64,000 bases of DNA, taken from NCBI GenBank assembly GCA_008828725.1, contig MEHQ01002986.1, positions 680,477 through 744,476 on the forward strand. The letters run 5' to 3'. Below the pieces are notes generated by a model. That model ran no database searches. It saw only the letters and a program-made list of their open reading frames with translations, and was not told where the DNA came from. Source of the stretch: Saccharina japonica (taxonomy: Eukaryota; Sar; Phaeophyceae; Laminariales; Laminariaceae). Below are positions 48,865 through 61,200 of the stretch, piece after piece (position 1 is the first letter of the stretch; every line of letters starts with the position of its first letter). The position numbers and the translations under genes are program-made.

Positions 48865-49810
48865 CAGGGATGCGTATATTTCCCGGTAGCGGTAATTCCC
48901 GGAAATTAATAGGGCTCGAGGCAATATTTTTTTTCAGAGGAAATTCTTCACGTCCCCTATCCCCGGGAAAATAACGCCTCGATATAGAATGGAAACCCCC
49001 GTTTTTTTTTGTTTTTTTTGTTAAACGCTGCTACGCTGTGCAGCAGCGCAGAGCGTTACGTAGGCGCCCACATGCCCCTTCTATATCACACAGATATCCT
49101 ACAGAGGAATTGGATGTTATTGCGAGCGGAATCATCGAAGGAATGTACTATTAATAATATAAAATATAATCATACATATGAGATAACATATTCAAATGGA
49201 AAGGGTGCACTCGGCGCAGATGCAGCTGGGACGCTGGGATTTCGTTGAGGCGTCCAGCGTCCATGTTTACATGTTTACAGTTTTAGTGGAAAATAAGGTC
49301 GCGATCGCTACACGCGTACGAAGCAGCGCACTGCTGTAACTGCTAACTTCCTGCTTTGCGCTGATGACTTTTACCTCGCGACACAAGTATATTCGTACAT
49401 GAGAGATCGCTATCAGCACTACGGCAGTTGTTATATTATTCCAGTATCAAATGGCTGCAGGACGAAATCAACGGGGACGCGAACGAGTGAAAAATCAACT
49501 GAAACCGATGAACATTTACTCAAGTACTTGCAGTGTGCACAACTACTACTGTTGTGTACCTGGTGCAGGTATTATACGTAGAGTGTAGCGTTAAAATGAT
49601 CGAAAATGACTGTCCGGAGGCCTAAACGAATCTTATACTTGTGCTTCATGTAGTGCATGGGCCACCCGGGGATGATAACTTTTGTCCCCTCCCAAAAATT
49701 ACGCCTTTTTTTCCTCGAATGAGAGGAAATAGGGGAAATTTTTAGGAAAGGCTGAAAAAGGCTGTTTCCCGGAAAATTTTGGGTTCCGGGTGAGGAAATA
49801 CGCATCCCTG
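48865..49810. mobile_element. CAGGGATG-ended DNA element, 946 bp, no TSD seen
   Basis: The left end is CAGGGATGCGTATATTTCCC and the right end, inverted, is CAGGGATGCGTATTTCC. Inside, AT-rich sequence and CCGGGAAA/TTTCCCGG subterminal motifs are mirrored. The ends look hAT-like, but the flanks (GCCATGAC and ATAAATAT) do not match, so it may be old or recombined. Repeated at 57760-59592, where another element is inserted. Confidence 0.5.
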
Positions 49811-51418
49811 ATAAATATTAATTAGCTCGCTGACAGCCCGTTTTTTAGTCGGATAGTTATAGTATTAGCCTAGGGAACTTTCCCATGGTGCTTAGATATT
49901 CCTGAGAGATCCTCTATCCTGTTCAAGGTTGAAGGGGTAGTACATGTCGTGTCCAAAGGGTCATGCCAATCATGTCCAAGGGGTACCAATCTTGTGGTAC
50001 TGTAACAGCTAAGTCTTCGGGTTCTCTCGTCTTTAAGGAACATTCTGATACATCGCCTTAGAACATTTTTATGGGCTTACGAAGCCTCGATGCTGCTGCC
50101 TATCTGTTCCACCAAGGAAACTTCAGTACACGAGAGAGAATAATCTTAGGGTGGCACAAGGCTTTGGACCTCTACGATTATTTCTCAACCATTCTATAGC
50201 CCTAGAGCATCTCGTCACACATCACATGTCGTCGTACTGGATACAATACGCGAAGCATACACATATTAGCAATCTAGATGCGTCAAAAGAGATAGAAACG
50301 AGGTACGTACACAAAGAAAACGAGTAATATAGAAGAAAACCAAAACGAAGTGTCCCTTACTCGTACGGAGAAGATACAACAGACCATTCAAGATACACAA
50401 AACAACACAACAACGTACATAGATTTATATAAAATAATGTTTGACGGAGTCCAAGCCATGCATCGGCAAGGAGGCGCCTTTATCGGTCTTTATCCCACGA
50501 ATTGTACCAGATGAAGTACCAAATATATTATGATTTATTGCTGTTTTTACGTGTTTTTGGGCGTTTCGTTAATCAAACCACGAGAAGCCGTCGATCCAAC
50601 CCAATCCTAACCCCAATCCTAGTCCAGGCCAAGGCTCGACCCGTGCTCGGCTTCGCCGCGTGGTTTTGGACAATCTGAAAAAATAATGTGCGGACCACCA
50701 CAATAACCGTAATAGAGCGTTGTCGCCAGTAGTATACTCTGCTGTTACGTGTACCTACATACCCCAGGTGTATGTGTACAACAGTCCGCACAACCAAGTG
50801 TGGTACTCGTAGGTGGTATCATAAAATATATTTTATCAATTGGAGTGTGTGTATGTGTTGTGTAATAATAATTAATTAATTTCGCGAAAGAGGGAGAAGA
50901 ATATGCCTGGTACTTTTTCTGGTACGATTTGTGGGTCAAGGGCACTGGCAAAGGCTTAGTAACTACTGTTGGCAAGAGCAGGTTCATCGTTGTTTTTACA
51001 CGGCTGCTGTACTTTATTTTGTGTTTTTTATGCGCTGACCTTTTATCAATGACAACGCATTTAACGCCAGCGTGTTGCACCTACGCTTGCTCTCTTTGTT
51101 GTGAATCTTTATCTCCTGATACGCTACGATCGTATGAATTTCGGATGAAACTCTTTGCAATCCTTTCAATTTCTTTTTTTGTGCATGCATGTCGGATGGA
51201 ACCATTCCAACTCCTGTCCTGCCCTACCCGAAGTCGCCGGCACCCCCGCGGAGCCCTTGTGTGTACTTCGTATAAACATCATATTACTAAGATCTAATCG
51301 AAAGAAGAAACCAAAGTACGACAAAATAACCTTCGAGGCAATCATATCAAACAGGTGCACTATATAGAATATGTATTTTAGTGCTACAGTAGCTCTACTG
51401 CTGTGTCGTCTGCGTTAA
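49811..51418. other. right part of copy A, no gene recognised
   Basis: AT-rich, with a GT/AC-rich stretch near 50845 and no coding signature that I trust. Repeated at 59593-61200. Confidence 0.4.
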
Positions 51419-52379
51419 AAGGTCTGCATTCATTCGTAGTGTTTCGTAGTCCATTCAGGCGTTTGCGTTGAGAGATAAGGTCGCCCGATTGACAGTCCCG
51501 GCTTCTACGTAGTGTGGACGACGCTAGGTATTGAGGCTGCCAAAAAAGGGATCAATCGAGCCACAAATAGGTACGATGGAAGAAAAACAATTTGAAACCA
51601 ACTTGAGTAGCCGGCCAAAGTGGGTGTACCTACGCCGTTTGAGCCATTTGTAGGCACGACGGAGCGTTGGCCAATCACGAAGGGGCACTGGAAGCCCTTT
51701 CCAAAGTGCAATACCCAGTGTACCTACCAATTGGTACCTACAAATGGCCCAAAAGGCCCAGGTATGCAATGTTTGGCTTTTGCCCAAAAAAACAGATACC
51801 ATATAATAGGAATTACAGCATTAAAAACAAATAAAACTACTACAGAAAGCCATATCCTAAACATAATGAAAGACATTCAATTCACTTCGGGAGGGAATGA
51901 TTGGCAGGGTCGCGATTATTGTGGAAGATATACTTCAACTAGGAGTACAGTAGTAATTTCGAGAGGATAGGGTTGACAAGGTCGTGATTGTCAAAGAAGG
52001 TATGATATAATACCACATCAAACTGCGGAACATGACTCGGTGGACAAAAAAACTAGTCTATCTACTATGTAGNCCCAAGGCTTATATACTCCCGCTGTGA
52101 TTCGAAATATAATGATCAGTTCAATTAAAAAGTAAGATAAAATGTCCTTATATTCGGGGTCAAACTGGTACTACTACTGTACATTGTAGAGAATACTGAA
52201 AAGCAAACACACAAAACCGTAAGAAATTAATCCAGACCGCGAGGGAAGGGAGGGATGGAGGGAGGGAGGAAGCGCGGTACGGAGAGTGTGGCCGGCAAAT
52301 CGAAAACGCAGGCGAGCGGGATCGACACTCAGAAGGAGCCGGGGGGGATAGGGTGAACAACAAGGGCGCTCGTGGCCAG
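51419..52379. other. spacer between the duplicated units, no gene recognised
   Basis: It holds an unresolved base at 52073 and a GGGA-rich purine stretch near 52240-52275. A short direct repeat, TACCTAC..ATTTGTAGG-like, is near 51630 and 51725. Confidence 0.4.
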
Positions 52380-52626
52380 CAGCTCGTCGTAGAGTTGAAC
52401 TTGTGTCCTTGACCACCGATGGTCTTTTGTTTGGAGCATCGCAACTCGTCGTAGAGTCGGACGTGTGTCCTTCACCACCGATGGTCTTTTGGTTGGAGCA
52501 TCGCAACTCGTCGTAGAGTCGGACGTGTGTCCTTCACCACCGATGGTCTTTTGGTTGGAGCATCGCAACTCGTCGTAGAGTCGGACGTGTGTCCTTCACC
52601 ACCGATGGTCTTTTGGTTGGAGCATC
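52380..52626. repeat. four tandem 62-bp units
   Basis: CAACTCGTCGTAGAGTCGGA then CGTGTGTCCTTCACCACCG then ATGGTCTTTTGGTTGGAGCATC. The last three units are almost identical, and the first is diverged. Confidence 0.9.
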
Positions 52627-53159
52627 GATAGATGCCCGCCTTATTCTGGACTTCAAAACGATACCGGTGTGGCCGTAAAAGTAAGAGGCACTCAGATTGG
52701 CACAAATATGTACAAATATACCTTATATTTACGGCCAGTCTGTAGCCACACGCAGCCGTGAAGGTGTGCTCGACGAGGCAGACGGGAAACAGAAAAACAT
52801 CATACATGTGGCGCCAAACGAGCTGAACCTTTTGGCGAGGGTGGGTAATACGAGAAGTGACGGCCAGCGTCTCGGCGGTGGCTTCGGCCGTTTTTGTCGG
52901 GTATCGTTTGTGGAAACAATGTCGCGGGTTCGGAGTTTCTGCGTGCAAGCGGATACACACTTTTCTCGAATATCCGTCTTATAAATCTTTAGAAGCTGCT
53001 TCTGAAGGAATACGAGAAACAAACTCGGGAAAAAGTGGCCTAAACAAATTGGGCCTCAACGTTTTACGCAATGAATATTTTTACCTAGTCGCGTGGGCGA
53101 ACTCAAAACTCTTAGGAAATACGTCCCATCTTATATCATGATAATCTCTACAACAGAGT

Positions 53160-54060
53160 ACTAGCACCTTTCTAGTTGAAGCTTGAATCAGACCGGTGTA
53201 CAGCAAACCCCAAGGCCCTGTCCTTCATGTCGACCTGGCACCTTCTGGATGGATAAGACCGTGCGTTGCTTGTAAAAAAAGCCGGCGGTGTGCGCAACAG
53301 ACCCTCATCCGTGACGTTGATTACTTCTCTGGAACCTTTATTTGCTTTGCGTATGTATGGTGCAGACATCCCGTTGTTCGTTACAATGCCGACGCAGCTA
53401 AAGCTGTCACCGTCGTAGTGAAATCAGACGGCTTTCCGCGATTTTGTGTAGCCTATCGAATTACGATTAACAAGAAAAGTGATAATTCAATTCGGAAATA
53501 TTGGCCGATACCAGACATGGAAGCACGATATTGATACTGTGCGTAGCAGGCATTAATTGCATTACCGTTTGTGACGTTCGAAGTGCATACCGTCGAATAC
53601 CAGCAGCAGAAGCTGGACAAGATAAAACCGCTTGGGATCTTTGCCCGAAACCTGTCCTCCACACTTGCTGTCCGTCGTGATACCTGGCCCGAATCTGCTT
53701 GAAACAGACCGTGTGTTCGTTGTTTGGCAAACGACCGACGCAATAATATACAAGAAACCGCCGTCCTTCAGGACGAACTAAGAACTGCACATTTATTTCT
53801 GGTTCAAACAGGCCGTGCGTTGTTTGTCTAAAAAAGCCGAAGAGATACATATGAAACCCCCGTCCTTTGTGGTGAACGATGAACCACTGGATCCATTCTT
53901 GTTGAGACGGACTGCTGATGTTCGTAAAAAAAACTGACGCAATATATAACAAATTCCCGTCGTTCATTTTAACGTGATTACCTCTGGCACCTTTCTCGTT
54001 GAAACAGACAGTTTGTTCGTGAAAAAAAGAAACCGACGCAATCTATAACAAACCCCCTCC
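53160..54060. repeat. degenerate satellite-like array
   Basis: Loose units contain GAAACAGACCGTGTGTTCG, AAAAAA.CCGACGCAAT.TATAACAA and CCCCGTCCTTC. Periodicity is about 100-130 bp and poorly kept. No gene. Confidence 0.5.
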
Positions 54061-55015
54061 TTCCCCCATATGGCAGCACGGCCGCTACAACAAACAATGC
54101 TACCCGGAGACGGTAACAGACCAACAAGACCGTTCGTCAACAGACCGGCTACGATACGTGCTTAACTAAATTAAATATATGATTGGGCAGCAGAATAAGT
54201 TGCGACGGGAGTATCATGATGACACGGCACTCAGTCCGTTGGCCAATCAGTCAGTCGCGCCGCAAGCATACGGCCAATCAGCATCGCATCCCAAGGAATG
54301 CATCGCCGGCTCCGAGACATATCCTTCTACAGGGCAAAAGATATGACTATAAAAATAAAACGGCATGTCAGCCGTTAATACAGCAGCTACGCCCCCTCGC
54401 TCCCCCCCCCCCCCCCACGTGAAAAAATGGAGAGGCACATTTACGTGCATCCCAGTTTATTTCCACTCCGGCTGCTACACAAAAAGCTACAGTAACGGTT
54501 TTCGCCGCGTGAGGCATATATATATTAATAGAAGCTTGCATACGTACGTCTTTTGGTTTCCCCGCGTGTAGAAATAACGAGGCATACTTGCGTACGTGCC
54601 AGTTTTAATTCCACATGGACTACTACTGTGACGCATACTACTGTAAAAGCTACCAGTACGTGTTAAGGCCGTGTGAGAAAAAAGTGGAGCGCACGTACGT
54701 ACGTTCGCCCCAGCCGACTTCCCACTTCGACTACGAGTACTACTATGGCACAGAATTACAGCAACCGATTTCGCCTCGTGANTTTACAATACCTATCGAT
54801 ATACCCCGAACCCAACGGATTGTGGCCCGCAGTAGGTATCGATAGCCATAATTCCCGACCTATTGTTAGCCCAATAGCCTATTAGATAGGGTATTATCCA
54901 GGGTATAAGAAGCACGAGGCCTTGCAAAGATAGTACTCGCCGCCTTGTTGTTCAAGCCATCCACCTGTAGCTTCTTGGGGCACAACAGCGACAGACAGCG
55001 CCGGATCCGAGCATG
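54061..55015. other. no gene recognised
   Basis: It holds a C-run at 54403-54417, an unresolved base at 54782 and TATTAATA at 54523. Short GTACGTACG-rich stretches occur. Confidence 0.4.
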
Positions 55016-56167
55016 TGTTGCGGCGGGTATCTGGGCATGACGGTGGATCCAAGCGGGTTTCGGGTTGAGGTTTGATGGGCATGAAAACGGGGATAATGAC
55101 GAGCGGTCCCCGGTGTGGTACATGCCTCCGGGGGTGGAAACCCACGGTAGCGTGTACACACGGAAGATCACTCGTGTTTTGTCCCAGCTTTCTCGTGAGC
55201 TGGAGGGACCAGCTATGGCGTCCGAGAGACCGGATGTACGACGGGCAGACAACGGTCGATGCTCACCCAGGTGGTAGTCTATGCGTATGAACTCAGTATA
55301 AGCTTTGGCGTGTCGTAGTGTGGTGGAAGATGTGTGCTTAGGGAGCAGAGGACTGCTGCGCACTGGATGATAATCGATATAGAAGGTCTTGGTAGGAACA
55401 TGACACATGCCCAAGGAGCCTGTTGCGTACCTACGGGTCAACAGGGTATCCTCCACATTATGAATGATGCGTGCCAAGTTTTTCACTGTGACAGTACTAC
55501 CGGTGGTATTCAATGCGTGGTCGTGGGGGATCGACAGCAGGAAGAGCGACGAGGTCGATGGGCAGAAAGGAAAACAGAACAAAAGTTGTTGCTGCTGCTG
55601 CTGCAGATTATGGTAGTAGTACGTAGTAGCTGTGGTCGAAAATATCGAATGGAATTCGGGGTAGGTGTATGACCGTCCTACAGCCGCAAGAGCGACGGGG
55701 TCGATGGACAGAAATAAAAACAGACAGGAGTTGCTGCTGCAGTACATTAGTAGTATCTGTGATCGAACATCTCGAATGTAATTCTTGGTAGGTGTGATGC
55801 ACAGTAGAACTACAACTCGAGGGGGTAAGATATGCCCGTCCTACAGCAATAAGAGCGACGAGATCGATGGACTGAAAGGAAACCAGACGCAAAAAAAAAG
55901 TATTCCTCTTGCCGCAGTGGTGAAAGTTTTTCCGAATGAAATTCGAGCAGATCTGCAAACGGACCGCAACAAGCAGGAGGAACGAGATGAAAGGTAATAT
56001 GCCCGACTAAATTTGTGTCGTCAATGCAACGGACAACAGCAAAGAACGAGGGGTGGTGGTTGGAGTGTTCCATCTTGGAAGGGTGACACCAGAAACAGCA
56101 CACTAACCATAGATAGGTGCCTTACAATGGTCGGCCCGTCATTAGAGCTATCCATACGTATCGACCC

Positions 56168-56425
56168 ATGCTACGGCGGTAGAAGTGCACCATGTTTTTG
56201 CCTTATAAGGGTGGTCACTTGAGGTGCTCTATATACCTCACCCAAAAACCGATTTTGAAGGAAAACAAAAGTGCTACGAGTACCCCATTAGAATCCCATG
56301 ATCTCAGTATGGGGCTAAAATATATTTCAACAAGAAAATGAAAGACCGGACGGCTTTACGTTAAGGAGCCCGATCGCTCAGAAACAAAATCAACAAAAAA
56401 GCTATGACTCTATCGTAGCACACGC
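56168..56425. mobile_element. MITE M copy in duplicated unit B
   Basis: Same as 47273-47530; duplicated with the unit rather than inserted independently. Confidence 0.55.
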
Positions 56426-56588
56426 GTATCGTAGTTAAATGTGACCCGAGTGACGCGGTCTGTACTGGGAAGGGGGCGACGATTGACACATTATTCCTTT
56501 TTTTTATGCCCGTGGACATCCCGTGGGAAGTACCATACATCCAACCATTGCGGTAGGGGGGGGGGGGGGGAGAAGAACCACCCGTAGC

Positions 56589-57508
56589 CAGTGATGTGAA
56601 CCGATAACCGAAACTCGGTTTTTTTCTTTTTTCGGTCGGTTTATCTCGGTTTTTCGCGACCGAAAACCGATTTTTATTTTTCGGTTTTTCGGTTTTTAAA
56701 AAAAACGAAACTGAAAAACCGACTCGGTTTTTTTCGGTCGTTTTTTTTCCCGTCCCCTAAGTCAATAACGCCTACATATCTATATGGAAACCCCCGTTAT
56801 GCATGAACATGGATCATGGATACGCACACAGCACACAGCACATAGCACACAGCCCGCACCAGCAGCAACAACAAACAGTCGCACAGGGCACAGGGTACAG
56901 CGGTACAGCAGTGCGTCGCGAGACTGCGAAAGATAACCATGTCCGGTTCAGGCGGCAGTACTGACTCTGACCTTGAGCCGGAGGCAGAGGCGGGTACTCA
57001 CAGCCCCCCCTTCAGCAACCATCGTAGAGTTCTTGATGGTGTTAGCTGCACTCTGCAAGATGTATCTACAGTATCATCTATCATTATACAGCATACATGG
57101 TATGTATCTAGACTACACATCAGCAGTGCCCTCGTATAATACTATCCTTCTATCTTTTTATCGTAGAGTACCTGTTGTAGCTATTGTCGGCTGCAGATTA
57201 TAACTATGCTTGTCGGCCTGTACCGTGTGTGGCGCAGCAGACGCAAGTACTGCAGGAGGGTCACTTGACGCCATACCACGATCATCTCGTCACATTATGC
57301 GAACACATGCGCACCGAACTCTTCGAAATGTGGACAAATTGGCTAGTTTAGTCGGGAAACCGACCGAAAAACCGACCGAAAATGTTCGGTTTCGGTTTCG
57401 TTTTCTTTCCGGTTTAAAATAAAAAAAAACGACCGAAACCGACCGACTTGTCGGCGAGAAACCCGAAAAACCGACCGAGGCCATTTTCATTTTCGGTTCA
57501 AATCACTG
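56589..57508. mobile_element. hAT-like element in duplicated unit B
   Basis: Same element, same TSD CCCGTAGC (56581-56588 and 57509-57516) as 47694-48613, so it was in place before the duplication. Confidence 0.85.
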
Positions 57509-57516
57509 CCCGTAGC

Positions 57517-57730
57517 GTGTGTTTGTTGGTGTTACACCGTTAGTTCGACCCGTCGACACACAGAACACCAAGACAGCAGTGTCCGTGCCGATACTTCATC
57601 GTAGAGAGACACAAGCTCTGTGATTTAAAACCACGACAGACACGGAGAAACTACACTACTGTGGAGTGCGTAGGCAGAGCAGAAAATCCAATAATGCCCT
57701 TGCCCGCTAGTCGGGTAGCCCTGATCATCA
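57517..57730 (-). repeat. diverged RX copy in unit B
   Basis: Counterpart of 48622-48835 with no visible difference in the core. Confidence 0.55.
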
Positions 57731-57759
57731 ATCATTTAATACATATACAACGCCATAAC

Positions 57760-59592
57760 CAGGGATGCGTATATTTCCCGGTAGCGGTAATTCCCGGAAA
57801 TTAATAGGGCTCGAGGCAATCACCTGTGTTGCTCTCCCTACAAATCACCAAAATGATGTATTTCCATAACGCCTAATATTATTGAAACCGGGATTTGGTC
57901 AAAATCAGCCCCTCACAAGGCAATTGGAAACGCTCATCGTTGTCCCTGTGTTCTCCCTACCGAGGCACCGGAGAGCCTCAGCATCAAGGCCCAAGCCCAA
58001 GTGATACTGGGTGTAGACAAAACTAAAGCTACATTGGCGATGAGATTTGTAGATCTCGAGAATTCACGTCCGCTGTTGCTGAAAGCGATTTCGAAGCTCG
58101 AGCCGCTAGGTAGTCGCGCCGCTCGATAAGGCGATGTTCAACGAAGTAGTCGCTGTGCTAGACCAACATGAAATCGCCCAGAACTCCTCCTATATGCCTG
58201 CATAGACCCAAGGAAGAATAACCAGGGTGGTGGACTTTCGGATTAGCACAACAGCGGCCGCAACCGACCTTCGTAGTGTGCCTTCAAAAACAGCAAAAAA
58301 ACGGCCAAAACGTACCAGATTTAGAGTACGAGGTCGTACGCACGAAATGTGATGCTGTACGTACGTGTACGAGTTCTCGAAAACATGCACCAACGGAAGT
58401 CGTCGCCATTTGAAAAAGCTGCGTAATTCAACCGCCTGGAACCACATTTTCAAACTTCAGCGACGTAGTCGCTGTTCGTAGAGGACGCGAAAACTGCTGC
58501 CGCTTTGCCACACAGTAGTGAGAGCACCAAAGAGCCCATCGCAGGGTGGTGGACTTTTTGATTAGCTGTGAGGCTGGAGCTAGAGCAGAATTACGAAATG
58601 TCCTATGGGAAAAAATACAGTGGTAGAGGTTCTTCCAGACGTTAGGCTGAAATACATAGAGCCAGAATCGAAGTTTTTTTGTGGGGAGAGCAACACAGGT
58701 GCAATATGTTTCTTTCAGAGGAAATTCTTCACGTCCCCTATCCCCGGGAAAATAACGCCTCGATATAGAATGGAAGCCCCCGTTTTTTGTTTTTGTGTTA
58801 AACGCTGCTACGCTGTGCAGCAGCGCAGAGCGTTACGTAGGCGCCCACATGCCCCTTCTATATCACACAGATATCCTACAGAGGAATTGGATGTTATGGC
58901 GAGCGGAATCATCGAAGGAATGTACTATTAATAATATACCAAATGTAATCATACATATGAGATAACATATTCAAATGGAAAGGGTGCAATCGGCGCAGAT
59001 CCGCTGGGACGCTGGGATTTCGTTGAGGCGTCCAGCGTCCATGTTTACATGTTTACAGTTTTAGTGGAAAATAAGGTCGCGATCGCTACACGCGTACGAA
59101 GCAGCGCACTGCTGTAACTGCTGACTTCCTGCTTTACGCTGATGATTTTTACCTCGCGACACAACTAACTATATTCGTACATGAGAGATCGCTATCAGCA
59201 CTACGGCGGTTGATATATTATTCCAGTATCAAATGGCTGCAGGACGAAATCAACGAGGACGCGAACAAGTGAAAAATCAACTGAAACCGATGAACATTTA
59301 CTCAAGTACTTGCAGTGTGCACAACTACTACTGTTGTGTACCTGGTGCAGGTATTATACGTAGAGTGTAGCGTTAAAATGATCGAAAATGACTGTCCGGA
59401 GGCCTAAACGAATCTTATACTTGTGCTTCATGTAGTGCATGGGCCACCCGGGGATGATAACTTTTGTCCCCTCCCAAAAATTACGCCTTTTTTTCCTCGA
59501 ATGAGAGGAAATAGGGGAAATTTTTAGGAAAGGCTGAAAAAGGCTGTTTCCCGGAAAATTTTGGGTTCCGGGTGAGGAAATACGCATCCCTG
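57760..59592. mobile_element. CAGGGATG-ended element in unit B, interrupted
   Basis: Counterpart of 48865-49810, enlarged by the insertion at 57821. Ends CAGGGATGCG / CGCATCCCTG are kept. Confidence 0.5.
57821..58701. mobile_element. 881-bp DNA transposon with CACCTGTG ends and 4-bp TSD
   Basis: The terminal inverted repeat is 24 bp with one mismatch, starting CACCTGTGTTGCTCTCCC. The TSD is CAAT (57817-57820 and 58702-58705). Copy A at 48919-48930 shows the empty site GGCAATATTT. The interior is non-coding, with two related blocks, GGGTGGTGGACTTT(C/T).GATTAGC, at 58224 and 58544. CAC ends with a 4-bp TSD resemble the Chapaev branch of the CACTA/Mirage/Chapaev group (tentative). Confidence 0.85.
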
Positions 59593-61200
59593 ATAAATAT
59601 TAATTAGCTCGCTGACAGCCCGTTTTTTAGTCGGATAGTTATAGTATTAGCCTAGGGAACTTTCCCATGGTGCTTAGATATTCCTGAGAGATCCTCTATT
59701 CTGTTCAAGGTTGAAGGGGTAGTACATGTCGTGTTCAAAGGGTCATGCCAATCATGTCCAAGGGGTACCAATCTTGTGGTACTGTAACAGCTAAGTCTTC
59801 GGGTTCTCTCGTCTTTAAGGAACATTCTGATACATCGCCTTAGAACATTTTTATGGGCTTACGAAGCCTCGATGCTGCTGCCTATCTGTTCCACCAAGGA
59901 AACTTCAGTACACGAGAGAGAATAATCTTAGGGTGGCACAAGGCTTTGGACCTCTACGATTATTTCTCAACCATTCTATAGCCCTAGAGCATCTCGTCAC
60001 ACATCACATGTCGTCGTACTGGATACAATACGCGAAGCATACACATATTAGCAATCTAGATGCGTCAAAAGAGATAGAAACGAGGTACGTACACAAAGAA
60101 AACGAGTAATATAGAAGAAAACCAAAACGAAGTGTCCCTTACTCGTACGGAGAAGATACAACAGACCATTCAAGATACACAAAACAACACAACAACGTAC
60201 ATAGATCCATATAAAATAATGTTTGACGGAGTCCAAGCCATGCATCGGCAAGGAGGCGCCTTTATCGGTCTTTATCCCACGAATTGTACCAGATGAAGTA
60301 CCAAATATATTATGATTTATTGCTGTTTTTACGTGTTTTTGGGCGTTTCGTTAATCAAACCACGAGAAGCCGTCGATCCAACCCAATCCTAACCCCAATC
60401 CTAGTCCAGGCCAAGGCTCGACCCGTGCTCGGCTTCGCCGCGTGGTTTTGGACAATCTGAAAAAATAATGTGCGGACCACCACAATAACCGTAATAGAGC
60501 GTTGTCGCCAGTAGTATACTCTGCTGTTACGTGTACCTACATACCCCAGGTGTATGTGTACAACAGTCCGCACAACCAAGTGTGGTACTCGTAGGTGGTA
60601 TCATAAAATATATTATATCAATTGGAGTGTGTGTATGTGTTGTGTAATAATAATTAATTAATTTCGCGAAAGAGGGAGAAGAATATGCCTGGTACTTTTT
60701 CTGGTACGATTTGTGGGTCAAGGGCACTGGCAAAGGCTTAGTAACTACTGTTGGCAAGAGCAGGTTCATCGTTGTTTTTACACGGCTGCTGTACTTTATT
60801 TTGTGTTTTTTATGCGCTGACCTTTTATCAATGACAACGCATTTAACGCCAGCGTGTTGCACCTACGCTTGCTCTCTTTGTTGTGAATCTTTATCTCCTG
60901 ATACGCTACGATCGTATGAATTTCGGATGAAACTCTTTGCAATCCTTTCAATTTCTTTTTTTGTGCATGCATGTCGGATGGAACCATTCCAACTCCTGTC
61001 CTGCCCTACCCGAAGTCGCCGGCACCCCCGCGGAGCCCTTGTGTGTACTTCGTATAAACATCATATTACTAAGATCTAATCGAAAGAAGAAACCAAAGTA
61101 CGACAAAATAACCTTCGAGGCAATCATATCAAACAGGTGCACTATATAGAATATGTATTTTAGTGCTACAGTAGCTCTACTGCTGTGTCGTCTGCGTTAA

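Larger units (their letters stand above)
46121..51418. repeat. long duplicated unit, copy A
   Basis: Base by base nearly the same as 55016-61200. The offset is 8895 up to 48924 and 9782 afterwards, because copy B has an additional 881-bp transposon. Only scattered single-base differences are visible (for example CCATGAC/CCATAAC at 48858/57753). It contains a ~150-bp tandem repeat (46640-46990), a MITE M copy (47273), a hAT element (47694), an RX remnant (48622-48835) and a CAGGGATG-ended element (48865). Confidence 0.9.
55016..61200. repeat. long duplicated unit, copy B
   Basis: Near-identical to 46121-51418 in the same orientation. The match ends after TCTGCGTTAA at 61200, and copy A ends after the same motif at 51418. 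It differs by the 881-bp insertion at 57821-58701 and a few single bases. The left boundary TGTTGCGGCGGGTATC is shared with the fragment at 42926. Confidence 0.9.

Noticed and set aside
52380..52626. CRISPR-like regular repeat
   Set aside because: Units are contiguous 62-bp tandem copies without unique spacers in a eukaryotic context; a minisatellite.
46121..61200. Copies A and B as giant LTRs of one element
   Set aside because: The 3.6-kb interior (51419-55015) has no retroelement genes, and the units themselves contain several independent transposons with own TSDs; duplication explains it better.
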